A stretch of DNA of 64,000 nt from Acetobacterium tundrae (GTDB taxonomy: Bacteria > Bacillota > Clostridia > Eubacteriales > Eubacteriaceae), in NCBI RefSeq assembly GCF_008086615.1, contig NZ_RXYB01000005.1:1-64000 (forward strand). The letters run 5' to 3'. This document shows positions 8,262 through 17,016 of the stretch, one piece after another. Position 1 is the stretch's first letter. Each line of letters starts with the position of its first letter. The notes below the pieces were generated by a model that saw only the letters and a program-made list of their open reading frames with translations, was not told where the DNA came from and did not search any database. The translations under genes were made by a program, and so were the position numbers.

Positions 8262-9413
8262 TTACTTATTCTCCTTTATGTATGATTGCAGTCCGTTGAC
8301 GAGAGCATCGATATCCGCGGTTTCATTAAAATACCCGATGCCCACGCGGCATGTCCCGCGCTTTATCGTGCCGATCAGACGGTGCGCACTAGGGGCACAG
8401 TGCAGGCCTGAACGGATCATAATATGACATTCCTGATCCAGATAATAGGCAACTTCTTCCGGCAGATGCCCGGCAATATTAAAAGGAATGACGCCGACTG
8501 TTTTGGTAGAATCCTGAGGACCGTATAATTCAATATTGGGGATTTCTTTGAGCGCATTTAAAGCGTAAGCGACAAGGAAATCTTCTTTCCGCCGAATATT
8601 TCCCAGCCCTTCGGTTTCCAAAAATTCCAAAGCGGCACCGAGACCGATAATCCCGCTGACGTTCAAAGTTCCGGCTTCCAGATGATTGGGATAATAATCG
8701 GGCTGGTATTCATAGGCCGAATCCCCACCCGTTCCACCGGATATTAATGGGTGAATATCGGCATCACAATTAACCACCAGTCCACCGGTGCCCATCGGGC
8801 CTAAAAGGCTTTTATGTCCGGTGAAAGCCAACAAATCAATCTGTTGGGCCTGGACATCGATGGGGAGAACTCCGGCGGATTGAGCAGCATCAACCAGAAA
8901 AAGAATGTTTTTGCTACGTGCCAGTTTACCGATGGCAGCAATGGGTTGAATGGTCCCCAGAACGTTTGAAGCATGGGTAAAAACAATGAGCCGGGTTTCA
9001 GGTCTGATGGCCGCGTCAACATCGTCAATTTTGGTTTCGCCCTGAGAATTGGCCGGAACAATTGAAATGGAAATGCCACGGTCTCGTTCCAGGGTTTTAA
9101 GGCAGCGCCAGACCGCGTTGTGTTCGAGTGCGCTGGTGACCACATGATCGCCAGATTTTAGAATACCCTGGAGAGCAAGGTTTAAAGATTCGGTAACAGA
9201 TGAAGTAAAAATGACGGTTTTAGGGTCGGAGTGATTAAAAAGTTTGGCTAAACTTTTTCGTGTTTGATAAACAAGACCATCTGCCAGCATGGCTTTTTCA
9301 TAGGCGCCTCTTCCAGAGGTGCCACCATTATTTACAATATAATCGTAAATCTTTTCAGGGACAATCGATGGCTTGGGAAAAGTTGTTGCGGCATTATCTA
9401 AATAAACATCCAT
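8262..9413 (-). CDS. Cysteine desulfurase family protein (EF2568-like class V aminotransferase)
   Basis: A 383-residue PLP enzyme that should remove sulfur (or selenium) from cysteine. The start at 9413 (MDVYLDNAATTFPKP) has AAAGGAG in front; a longer frame to 9482 lacks this. Motifs are THASNVLGTIQPI, the PLP Lys in FTGHKSLLGPMG and the active-site Cys in RSGLHCAPSAHR. The short class V group to which this resembles was linked by comparative genomics to selenium-dependent molybdenum hydroxylases. That makes sense near the XdhC and molybdenum oxidoreductase genes from 12.8 kb on, although the arsA operon lies between. It is coupled to the Fe-S protein downstream. Confidence 0.82.
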   Translation of the reverse strand: MDVYLDNAATTFPKPSIVPEKIYDYIVNNGGTSGRGAYEKAMLADGLVYQTRKSLAKLFNHSDPKTVIFTSSVTESLNLALQGILKSGDHVVTSALEHNAVWRCLKTLERDRGISISIVPANSQGETKIDDVDAAIRPETRLIVFTHASNVLGTIQPIAAIGKLARSKNILFLVDAAQSAGVLPIDVQAQQIDLLAFTGHKSLLGPMGTGGLVVNCDADIHPLISGGTGGDSAYEYQPDYYPNHLEAGTLNVSGIIGLGAALEFLETEGLGNIRRKEDFLVAYALNALKEIPNIELYGPQDSTKTVGVIPFNIAGHLPEEVAYYLDQECHIMIRSGLHCAPSAHRLIGTIKRGTCRVGIGYFNETADIDALVNGLQSYIKENK

Positions 9414-9640
9414 TTTTACTCCTTTATAACAATATAATAATATGCTTGGTGATTGCTTTAATGATAGCTTCCAGAGAAACATTCGTCAACAAAATTAGCG
9501 GGTAGATTTTTGTAGAGTTATAATTTGACAGAAGCCGGGTTGGAATATTTCGGCAAACCATTATAACTTGTCAGAGGGCCTGAAGGAGTGATCTTATACA
9601 ATATTTGGATCTAAAAGATTAGATTAAATAAAAATAATGG

Positions 9641-9700
9641 TTGACAACTTCACATGAACGATGTATCATATGAATATAAAGTTATATGATGCATCGTTCA
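9641..9700 (+). promoter_or_regulatory. arsA operon promoter and ArsR-type operator
   Basis: TTGACA (9641-9646), exactly 17 bases, TATCAT (9664-9669). An inverted repeat with 17-bp arms (9655-9671 and 9684-9700, one mismatch) and a 12-base centre overlaps the -10 box, so a bound repressor would block RNA polymerase. Near-identical to 6254-6313. Confidence 0.78.
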
Positions 9701-9720
9701 TATAAGAAAGAAGGACAATC

Positions 9721-11436
9721 ATGTATAAGAATTTTACGCCTGATAATGTCAAATTGACTAAATATTTATTTTACACCGGTAAAGGTGGCGTTGGTAAAAC
9801 ATCGGTAGCTTGTACTACGGCAGTGAGTCTTGCTGATAAAGGTAAAAAGGTATTCTTGGTCAGTACCGATCCGGCATCAAACTTACAAGATGTTTTTGAA
9901 ACAGAATTAAACGGACAGGGTGTTCCCATTAAAGGGGTGCCCAATCTGGTCGTTGCGAACCTCGATCCCATCGAAGCAGCCGAAGAATATAAGGAATCTG
10001 TTGTTGGTCCGTATCGGGGAAAACTTCCAGAGGCAGCGATTGCGAGTATGGAAGAACAGCTTTCAGGTTCCTGTACCGTAGAAATTGCAGCTTTCAATGA
10101 ATTCTCTCGCTTCATTACAGACGAAACCATGAGTAAAGAGTATGATTATATTATTTTTGATACTGCCCCCACAGGCCACACCTTAAGAATGCTTCAATTG
10201 CCGTCAGCCTGGGATAGCTTTATTGATGAAAGTACTCATGGTGCCTCCTGCTTAGGTCAGTTGTCTGGCTTAACCGAACAAAAGAAAATGTATGAAAAGG
10301 CAGTTAAAAACTTATCTGATGGAAGAATGACCACTTTGGTTCTGGTTTCCCGTCCGGAAACGTCACCTTTAGCAGAAGCGGCCAGAGCATCTAAAGAATT
10401 AAAAGAGATTGGTGTTGAAAACCAGATACTTATTATCAATGGTGTTCTGGAGAACTTTGATAAAACCGATGAAATCGCCACGGCTTTTTATACAAAACAA
10501 AAAGAGGCAGTCAAAAAAATACCAAACAGTATGAAGACATTAGATATTTACACGCTTCCTCTTCGTGCTTATAATGTATCGGGGATCAAAAATATTCGTC
10601 GCTTTTTTATTGAAGATGATGTAATTGATATTGATGCAGTTAGCCAACTCAAAGAATTGCCGGGCTTGGAAAAATTGGTTGAAGATTTAGCTAAAACAAA
10701 CAAGAAAGTCATCTTTACCATGGGTAAAGGCGGGGTTGGAAAAACAACGATCGCCGCAGCGATTGCCCTGGGTCTTTCCAAACTAGGTAAAAAAGTTTAT
10801 CTGACAACGACTGATCCCGCCGGGCATATGAGTGCGGCCACCATGGGTGGAGAAAATATTACGGTAAGTAATATTGATGAAGAAGAAGAACTTCAGAAAT
10901 ATCGTGCCGAGGTCATTGGAAAAGCGAAGGCCAATAATCTGAGTCAGGAAGATATTGACTACATCGAAGAAGATCTGCGTTCACCCTGTACTCAGGAAAT
11001 TGCAGTATTCAGAGCTTTTGCCGATGCCGTAGAAAAAGCCGAAGATGGGGTTGTCGTAATTGATACCGCCCCCACAGGCCATACGTTATTGCTTCTAAAT
11101 TCAACCGAGAGCTATGCTAAAGAAATGGAACATTCCAATGCGGATATCCCGGAATCGGTGATGAACCTTTTACCACGGCTTCAAAATCAGGATGAAACAG
11201 AAGTGATCATTGTGGCTCTTCCGGAAGCAACGCCGGTATTTGAAGCATTAAGGCTGGAAGAAGATTTGAAAAGAGCCGGAATTATGAACAAATGGTGGGT
11301 GATGAATGCCAGTCTGTTAGCAACGGATACGAAAGATCCGTTTTTAAGAGCCCGTGCAGCCAATGAAGAAAAATGGATTAACCTGATAGCAGAAAATACC
11401 AAGGGACATTACGTGGTCATTCCCTGGAAAAAATAA
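9721..11436 (+). CDS. arsA: Arsenite-translocating ATPase ArsA, two-domain
   Basis: A 571-residue tandem-duplicated ATPase that energises arsenite export by a membrane partner. Walker A GKGGVGKT occurs at 20-27 and 335-342, and the DTAPTGHT signature starts at 147 and 448. Cys118, Cys177 and Cys423 fall almost exactly where the arsenite-binding cysteines of the E. coli plasmid ArsA lie (113, 172, 422), so metalloid allostery should be intact. It is the first gene of arsA-(A-type Fe-S protein)-arsD-arsR. No arsB or acr3 permease is in the window, so the pump must be elsewhere. Confidence 0.95.
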   Translation: MYKNFTPDNVKLTKYLFYTGKGGVGKTSVACTTAVSLADKGKKVFLVSTDPASNLQDVFETELNGQGVPIKGVPNLVVANLDPIEAAEEYKESVVGPYRGKLPEAAIASMEEQLSGSCTVEIAAFNEFSRFITDETMSKEYDYIIFDTAPTGHTLRMLQLPSAWDSFIDESTHGASCLGQLSGLTEQKKMYEKAVKNLSDGRMTTLVLVSRPETSPLAEAARASKELKEIGVENQILIINGVLENFDKTDEIATAFYTKQKEAVKKIPNSMKTLDIYTLPLRAYNVSGIKNIRRFFIEDDVIDIDAVSQLKELPGLEKLVEDLAKTNKKVIFTMGKGGVGKTTIAAAIALGLSKLGKKVYLTTTDPAGHMSAATMGGENITVSNIDEEEELQKYRAEVIGKAKANNLSQEDIDYIEEDLRSPCTQEIAVFRAFADAVEKAEDGVVVIDTAPTGHTLLLLNSTESYAKEMEHSNADIPESVMNLLPRLQNQDETEVIIVALPEATPVFEALRLEEDLKRAGIMNKWWVMNASLLATDTKDPFLRARAANEEKWINLIAENTKGHYVVIPWKK

Positions 11437-11507
11437 GACGTTTAAAGTCTTATACAAAATTAATCACAAAGTAAAAATATGATAAATATGAATGAGGAGA
11501 AATCAAA

Positions 11508-11786
11508 ATGATTATTACAGATGAAGCAAAAGTGGTCGTAACAGAAATGTTGGAAAAGAATGGGCATGATTGTCTGCAGGCATCATTGCAGAAGGGATGC
11601 TGTGGATCATCACTGTATTTTACGTTTACTAACTTAAAAACAGAAGATAAACCGGTTACGATCAATGGTATTTCTGTTCTGATGAATGAAGACGCTGAGG
11701 CTAAAGCCGCCACGGTTACAATGAAAACAAATGATGAAGGTGAATTGCTTATTGAAGATGCCAGTAAATCATCGGGCTGCTGTTAA
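11508..11786 (+). CDS. Small A-type (IscA/HesB-like) cysteine protein in the ars operon
   Basis: 92 residues with the fold signature of the HesB/IscA (Fe-S biosynthesis) family: an N-terminal helix, QKGCCGSSLYFTF around 28-41, and a C-terminal SGCC. The cysteine placement is close to, but not identical with, IscA (three-Cys pattern). The paired cysteines could bind arsenite or an Fe-S cluster. AGGAG lies upstream. It is placed between arsA and arsD, so a metalloid-binding or Fe-S protection role is plausible but inferred. Confidence 0.65.
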   Translation: MIITDEAKVVVTEMLEKNGHDCLQASLQKGCCGSSLYFTFTNLKTEDKPVTINGISVLMNEDAEAKAATVTMKTNDEGELLIEDASKSSGCC

Positions 11787-11875
11787 GTAAAGATTAAATT
11801 GAGAATTTTAGATCAGCTTTTTAAAATTCCTGACTAGGATTAAATAATTATGAAAGTTAATCAAAGGAGAACACA

Positions 11876-12241
11876 ATGAATAAGGTAGAAATTTACGATC
11901 CAGCGATGTGCTGCTCATCAGGAGTATGTGGACCCGGTGTCGATCCAGAGCTATTACGAGTAGCGACGATAATAAATGTATTAGAAGGTGAAGGAAAAAA
12001 AATTCTAAGACATGGTTTGTCAGAAGAACCGATGGCCTTTGTAACCAGTAAGATAGTGAATGACTTGATTGTTAACGAAGGGGTTGAAGTGCTTCCAGTT
12101 ACAGTTGTAGATGGGGAAGTCAAGAAAAAGAAAGCTTATCCTTCAAATACCGAATTAGCGAAATGGTCAGGAATGACAGAGGAAGAAATAGTCAAATTGA
12201 CGGTTAAGGCTCAAATAGCAACAGTCATTGGTAAAGAATGA
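11876..12241 (+). CDS. arsD: ArsD arsenite metallochaperone
   Basis: 121 residues with a thioredoxin-like fold. ArsD hands As(III) to ArsA and raises its affinity. The essential Cys pair (12-13) and Cys18 are present in DPAMCCSSGVCGPGVD. The later vicinal pairs of E. coli ArsD are absent, as in many shorter ArsD proteins. Ribosome site AAAGGAG before the ATG. It is in the expected place between arsA and arsR. Confidence 0.93.
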   Translation: MNKVEIYDPAMCCSSGVCGPGVDPELLRVATIINVLEGEGKKILRHGLSEEPMAFVTSKIVNDLIVNEGVEVLPVTVVDGEVKKKKAYPSNTELAKWSGMTEEEIVKLTVKAQIATVIGKE

Positions 12242-12273
12242 TATTGATTTTATGATAAAGGAGTGGGGAATAC

Positions 12274-12648
12274 ATGACAGCTGTTGAAATATTTAAGATC
12301 TTGTCCGATACGAATCGACTGAGAATTCTTAATCTTCTTTATGAGAAAGAATTGTGCGTTTGTGAATTGGAATATCTGTTGGGCGTTTCCCAGTCAAACT
12401 TATCGAAGCACTTAAGATTAATGAGTGATGTGGGATTCTTGGAAAGCCGGCGGGAAAACAAGTTTGTTTATTATCGAATTAAAGATGAAGTTTTAGAAGA
12501 ACACGCGTTTTTAAAAAGTATTTTTGAAATCGAGCTAAAAAAGGAAGACTATTTAATCGAAGAACTAGACAAACTTAATAGCTATAAAAAAAGTGCGATA
12601 ACCTGCCAAAATATTACAGCCTTGATTTGTGAAAAGGTAATAAGCTAA
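12274..12648 (+). CDS. arsR: ArsR repressor of the ars operon
   Basis: 124 residues, winged-helix ArsR/SmtB fold. The arsenite site ELCVCELEYLLGVSQSNLSKH combines the metal-binding cysteines with the recognition helix (about 26-46). A longer C-terminal tail carries a further Cys. It is the last gene of the operon, so autoregulation through the 9655-9700 operator is expected, and the matching operator at 6268-6313 is a second likely target. A strong terminator follows. Confidence 0.92.
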   Translation: MTAVEIFKILSDTNRLRILNLLYEKELCVCELEYLLGVSQSNLSKHLRLMSDVGFLESRRENKFVYYRIKDEVLEEHAFLKSIFEIELKKEDYLIEELDKLNSYKKSAITCQNITALICEKVIS

Positions 12649-12706
12649 TCACAGTCTTGTCTGTAGGTGGCAGTTGTTAATTTAATATAATGAAGAAGAC
12701 AATGAA

Positions 12707-12754
12707 GGACGTTCACAAATTAGCTGTTAAGTCAGATTGTGATCGTCTTTTTTT
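12707..12754 (+). terminator. Intrinsic terminator of the ars operon
   Basis: Arms about 12708-12718 and 12737-12747 (one mismatch) followed by a run of T to 12754, located 60 bases after the arsR stop codon. Confidence 0.75.
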
Positions 12755-12819
12755 GCTAAAAATGAATGTTGAATAGTTCGAAATATAATTTCAAAGTAAT
12801 ATTTAGGAGATGCAGAGAT

Positions 12820-13644
12820 ATGGAAATTTTAGAAGAACAGTTGAAGGCAAAGAAGGCGGGAATACCTTATGCGCTGCTTACAGTAACCGAAACAGAAGGC
12901 ACCTCGCCCTGTAAAGTTGGTAAAAAGATGTTATTGCTCAAAGATGGCACCACTTTTGGTACGGTAGGCGGCGGCGAGTTTGAACGACAGGCGATTGAAG
13001 AGGCTAAACAGGCAATAAATGATCGAAAGAGCTTTTATAAACGATATACGCATATACCGACTTATGAAGAAACCGGCCTGGGGTGTACATTTAATGCGAG
13101 TTTATTTGTGGAAGTAGTCAACCCCAGATTGGCGCTTGTGATCTGCAATGGCGGACATGTCGGCAATGCGGTGCTGCATTTTGCAAAACTGCTTCAATTT
13201 GAGACAATCCTGATTGATACGCGTTCACCGGATCTGATACAAGACAAGATAGAACTGGCGGATCGTTTTATTTCATGTGAGATCTTTGAAACGGGTATAT
13301 TAGAGGCCGATATTCCTGATGGAGCCTATTACATATGCTGTGCATCAACGCACACCCAGGATAAATCAGCACTCAAGGGTGCCCTTCAAAAGAATTTTGA
13401 ATATGTAGGGATGCTTGGCAGTACGAAAAAAACGGTAGAAATGTATAAACAACTCGAGGAGGAGGGAATCAACAGAGCTTTGCTGGAACAAGTCCACACC
13501 CCGGTTGGGCTGGACATCGGCAACTCATCTCCTGAGGAGGTCGCTTTTTCTATCTTGGCAGAAATACTAATGATAAAAAATGGCGGTACCGGAAAGCCCT
13601 GCAAGGAACGCAGATGTAAACCAATACCGAATAAGAAGTTCTAA
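12820..13644 (+). CDS. XdhC/CoxI-family molybdenum hydroxylase maturation protein
   Basis: 274 residues. XdhC proteins bind and sulfurate the molybdenum cofactor before insertion into xanthine dehydrogenase-type enzymes. The N-terminal domain has TEGTSPCKVGKKML and GTVGGGEFERQAI. The C-terminal Rossmann domain begins VICNGGHVGNAV (about 107-118), a variant of the usual GAGHVG loop. The start at 12820 follows AGGAG; an upstream in-frame ATG at 12766 has no ribosome site. The tail is Cys/Lys rich (GKPCKERRCKP). It lies before the sigma-54 promoter of the oxidoreductase and is a second, shorter XdhC besides the one at 23616. Confidence 0.85.
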   Translation: MEILEEQLKAKKAGIPYALLTVTETEGTSPCKVGKKMLLLKDGTTFGTVGGGEFERQAIEEAKQAINDRKSFYKRYTHIPTYEETGLGCTFNASLFVEVVNPRLALVICNGGHVGNAVLHFAKLLQFETILIDTRSPDLIQDKIELADRFISCEIFETGILEADIPDGAYYICCASTHTQDKSALKGALQKNFEYVGMLGSTKKTVEMYKQLEEEGINRALLEQVHTPVGLDIGNSSPEEVAFSILAEILMIKNGGTGKPCKERRCKPIPNKKF

Positions 13645-13758
13645 AAATGCACAATATTTATCCGTGAGAAGATGCTTTAAAAGAATAAATGATTAAAAAA
13701 TGAACATATGCTCTATATATGAACGATTAAAGATATCGATATTGATCAAAATATAAGC

Positions 13759-13778
13759 AAGTAAACGTTTCTTTACTT
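13759..13778 (+). promoter_or_regulatory. Inverted repeat, candidate upstream activator site
   Basis: AAGTAAA (13759-13765), six bases, TTTACTT (13772-13778). It lies 35-55 bases before the -24 element of the sigma-54 promoter, a position compatible with an enhancer-binding site for the activator at 26364. Inferred only from symmetry and placement. Confidence 0.4.
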
Positions 13779-13810
13779 ATAATAATCCCTTAAATCAAGG
13801 CTTTCTAAAG

Positions 13811-13827
13811 TTGGCACAGTTATTGCT
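13811..13827 (+). promoter_or_regulatory. Sigma-54 (RpoN) -24/-12 promoter
   Basis: TTGGCACAGTTATTGCT at 13811-13827 matches the RpoN consensus: GG at 13813-13814 and GC at 13825-13826, separated by exactly ten bases. Transcription would begin near 13838. The next gene is the molybdenum oxidoreductase at 14270, and a sigma-54 activator is encoded at the far end of the same island. Confidence 0.85.
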
Positions 13828-14269
13828 ATAATAAAACGCAGAGTGTCACATTATTTAGAATAATTGAGACTGAGTAGGAAAGCTTTAAGAATCACTAGTT
13901 TTATCAACTCACATTGTACTACTTTCCATTAGCAATGAAAAGTTGATGAAATAAAAAATCTTTGTGCGAAAAATGAAATTCATAGGTAATTTCGTTTAAC
14001 AGAAGAAATGTAGGGTAATAACTGTAGATAATGTATCTTATGATGGCTGAAATGAATTTGGAAAGCCATTATTAAAAATATTCATTCAAAGGATCACTAA
14101 ACTGCGTTATTATAAACATCGAATTGTTGAGGATTTGATGCTTCCTGGATTGATCGTTCGCAAAAAGTTAAACCTAAAAACATTTTCAAAATTATAAATT
14201 TGAAAAGGGGTAACTTTTAAGCTTCCATATAGAGGTTGATAGTATTCATTATTTTAAGGAGGTTTTAAC
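13828..14269 (+). other. Roughly 430-base untranslated leader before the oxidoreductase
   Basis: Begins at the predicted sigma-54 start and ends with AAGGAGG before the ATG at 14270. No standard gene is present. A 48-codon open stretch (14051-14197) without a usable start codon has protein-like content and may be a relic. No riboswitch family could be recognised. Such a long leader may carry a structured control element or a small RNA. Confidence 0.4.
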
Positions 14270-16999
14270 ATGGAAAAGAAAACATTGTTTATTAATGGTA
14301 TTCAGAGGATTGTTATTGATGATCCTAAAACAACCTTAGCAGAAGTTTTGAGAAGACAGCAAGGTTTAACAGGAACAAAAGTTGGTTGCGGTAAAGGTGA
14401 ATGTGGAGCCTGTTCTGTAATCCTAGATGGTAAGGTGGTTCGATCCTGTATAACAAAAATGAAAAGAGTTCAGGATGAAGCTAAAATTACGACCATTGAA
14501 GGGGTAGGAACCCAAGATGATCTGCATCCATTACAACTGTCTTGGATGATTCACGGAGCCGCACAATGTGGATTCTGTACACCTGGTTTTATCATTTCGG
14601 CAAAAGTTTTGCTGGAAGAAAATGCTAATCCAACCCGACAGGAAGTAAGAGACTGGTTCCAAAAACATCGTAATCTTTGTCGTTGTACCGGTTATATTCC
14701 GATCATAAATGCCGTTATGGATGCGGCTCGTTTAATGCGTGGAGAAATTAAAAAAGAAGATTTATGGTTCCAGTTAAAAGAAGGCGATTCGATACTGGGT
14801 ACGGACTTCATACGACCAACAGCTGTTGCAAAAGTAACCGGAAACTGGGAGTTTGGTGCTGATTTAGGACTGAAATTGCCGGCCGGCTCATTACACATTA
14901 AACTGGTTCAGGCAACCGTTTCTCATGCGAATATTATTTCCATTGATACTTCAGAAGCTGAAAAAATGCCAGGAGTTGTCAGAGTATTAACCTATAAAGA
15001 TGTCCCGGGAACTAACCGGATTAATGGTTTGGCTTTCCCACAAAATCTTGGAGATGGTCTGGAACGTCCGATTTTATGTGATAAAAAAGTATTCCAGTTT
15101 GGAGATGCAATCGCCATGGTATTGGCCGATACACCTGAACAGGCTGAAGCAGCAACAAAATTTGTAAAAGTGGAATTGGAAGAATTACTGCCTTACATGA
15201 GCGCTCCAGCCGCCATGGCAGATGACGCCATTGAAATTCATCCGGGAACACCAAATATTTATTTTAAAACCAATATTGTCAAAGGCGAAGACACAAAACC
15301 ATTGATGGAAAGTCTGCCAAATGTCATTGAAGGCGACTTCTATGTCGGAAGACAACCGCATTTGCCATTAGAACCAGATGTTGCTTTTGCCTATATGGAT
15401 GAAGATGATAATTTGATGGTTCATTCCAAGAGTATTGCCCTTCACTTCCATCATTTAATGACGGCTGAAGGAATCGGCGTTGATCCTGAAAAATATTTTA
15501 TCGCGCAAAATCCAACCGGCGGTACTTTCGGATATAAATTCAGCCCGACGATTGAAGGTTTGATTGGTGTTGCTACCTATGTTACAAAACGTCCTTGTTA
15601 CCTGGAATTCAATATGTTCCAACAGATTACCTATACTGGGAAACGCTCACCATTCTTTATGAATGTAAAAATGGGTGCAGATAAAAATGGTATCCTTCAA
15701 GCTTTGGAAGAAGATACTTCAGTCGATCATGGCCCATATTGTGAATTCGGGGATTTGGTAACCACCCGTGCACCACAGTTTATCAGTGCCGGTTACAATG
15801 TTCCAAATATTCGCGGAGAAGCCCGAACAGTTGCTACCAACCATGCCTGGGGCTCAGCCTTCAGAGGTTACGGTTCACCGCAAAGTTTATTTGCATCAGA
15901 AACCCTGATCGATATGTTAGCAGTGCAGATGGGTGAAGATCCATTGGAATTGCGCTACAAGAATGTATATCGAGAAGGTGACACCACACCAAACGGTTGC
16001 GCACCGGATGTTATTGTATTGCCACAGGCTCTTGATACAATGAGACCACTTTATAAGGAAGCCAAAGTAACTGCTGCTGAAAAAAATAAAACCGGCGGCG
16101 ATGTTAAATATGGAGTGGGTATTTCACTAAATATTTATAGTTGTGGTCTTGATGGCCCGGATTCTTCGGAAATATGGATTGAATTGACACCAGAAGGTGT
16201 TACTGTTGGAAACTCTTGGGAAGATCATGGTCAGGGAGCTGACATGGGATCACTTGCGATTGCATATGAAACCTTGCGACCCGTCGGATTCGAAACAAAA
16301 CAGATCAAACTTGTTATGAATAACATGAAATTTACACCAAACAGCGGACCATCAGGCGGCAGTCGAAATAATACAATAACCGGAAATGCCATCAAAGTTG
16401 GCTGTGAAATGTTATTGGCAGCTATGAAAAAAGCAGACGGAACTTACAGAACCTATGATGAAATGGTTGCAGATAAGTTACCGCTTCATTATGACGCTAA
16501 ATGGACGGCACCTTGTACCGCTCCTGATGTTGAAACAAGTCAGGGAAATCCTTTCCCATGTTATATGTATGGGGTTCTGTTATCAGAAGTTGCCGTTGAT
16601 ACAACAACCGGAAAAACTCAGGTTGAAAAATTGACAATGGTTGCTGATGTTGGTACAATTATTAACAAATTGGTGGTTGATGGGCAGTTGTGGGGTGGTT
16701 TGACTCAGGGTATCGGCTTAGCATTAAGCGAAGACTTTGAAGATCTGAAAAAGAACACGACTTTAACCGGTTGTGGAATCCCTCAAATTAAAGATGTTCC
16801 TGATGAAATCAATCTGATTTATCAAGAAACACCTCGTCCGCTCGGACCATTCGGTGCTACTGGCTCTGGAGAGATGCCTTTATCCGGACCTCATGCATCA
16901 ATCTGTAATGCGATTTTCAATGCTTGCGGCGTACGTATTACACATTTGCCGGCTTATCCTGAAAAAGTATTGGCAGGTTTAAAAGCTTTACAAAAGTAG
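14270..16999 (+). CDS. Molybdenum aldehyde oxidoreductase (MOP-like), single chain
   Basis: 909 residues, against about 907 in the Desulfovibrio gigas enzyme. It should oxidise aldehydes to acids at a molybdopterin-cytosine-dinucleotide centre. The plant-type 2Fe-2S ligands are C40, C45, C48 and C60; the second 2Fe-2S domain has C100, C103, C137 and C139, the same numbering as MOP. The catalytic base is E868 in GSGEMPLSGPH. There is no FAD domain, so electrons must leave through a separate partner. It is driven by the sigma-54 promoter at 13811 and followed by nine accessory genes. In an acetogen the reverse reaction, acid reduction, is also conceivable. Confidence 0.93.
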   Translation: MEKKTLFINGIQRIVIDDPKTTLAEVLRRQQGLTGTKVGCGKGECGACSVILDGKVVRSCITKMKRVQDEAKITTIEGVGTQDDLHPLQLSWMIHGAAQCGFCTPGFIISAKVLLEENANPTRQEVRDWFQKHRNLCRCTGYIPIINAVMDAARLMRGEIKKEDLWFQLKEGDSILGTDFIRPTAVAKVTGNWEFGADLGLKLPAGSLHIKLVQATVSHANIISIDTSEAEKMPGVVRVLTYKDVPGTNRINGLAFPQNLGDGLERPILCDKKVFQFGDAIAMVLADTPEQAEAATKFVKVELEELLPYMSAPAAMADDAIEIHPGTPNIYFKTNIVKGEDTKPLMESLPNVIEGDFYVGRQPHLPLEPDVAFAYMDEDDNLMVHSKSIALHFHHLMTAEGIGVDPEKYFIAQNPTGGTFGYKFSPTIEGLIGVATYVTKRPCYLEFNMFQQITYTGKRSPFFMNVKMGADKNGILQALEEDTSVDHGPYCEFGDLVTTRAPQFISAGYNVPNIRGEARTVATNHAWGSAFRGYGSPQSLFASETLIDMLAVQMGEDPLELRYKNVYREGDTTPNGCAPDVIVLPQALDTMRPLYKEAKVTAAEKNKTGGDVKYGVGISLNIYSCGLDGPDSSEIWIELTPEGVTVGNSWEDHGQGADMGSLAIAYETLRPVGFETKQIKLVMNNMKFTPNSGPSGGSRNNTITGNAIKVGCEMLLAAMKKADGTYRTYDEMVADKLPLHYDAKWTAPCTAPDVETSQGNPFPCYMYGVLLSEVAVDTTTGKTQVEKLTMVADVGTIINKLVVDGQLWGGLTQGIGLALSEDFEDLKKNTTLTGCGIPQIKDVPDEINLIYQETPRPLGPFGATGSGEMPLSGPHASICNAIFNACGVRITHLPAYPEKVLAGLKALQK

Positions 17000-17016
17000 T
17001 CTGAACATTATTACAA

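Noticed and set aside
9721-11436. NifH/MinD-type ATPase
   Set aside because: The tandem P-loops, DTAPTGHT signatures and three arsenite cysteines define ArsA.
14692-15254. Minus-strand frames inside the oxidoreductase gene
   Set aside because: They are short, have no ribosome sites and mirror the codon pattern of the real gene.
14270-16999. Xanthine dehydrogenase
   Set aside because: There is no FAD domain, the chain is single, and the eight cluster cysteines match Desulfovibrio MOP numbering, so aldehyde oxidoreductase fits better.
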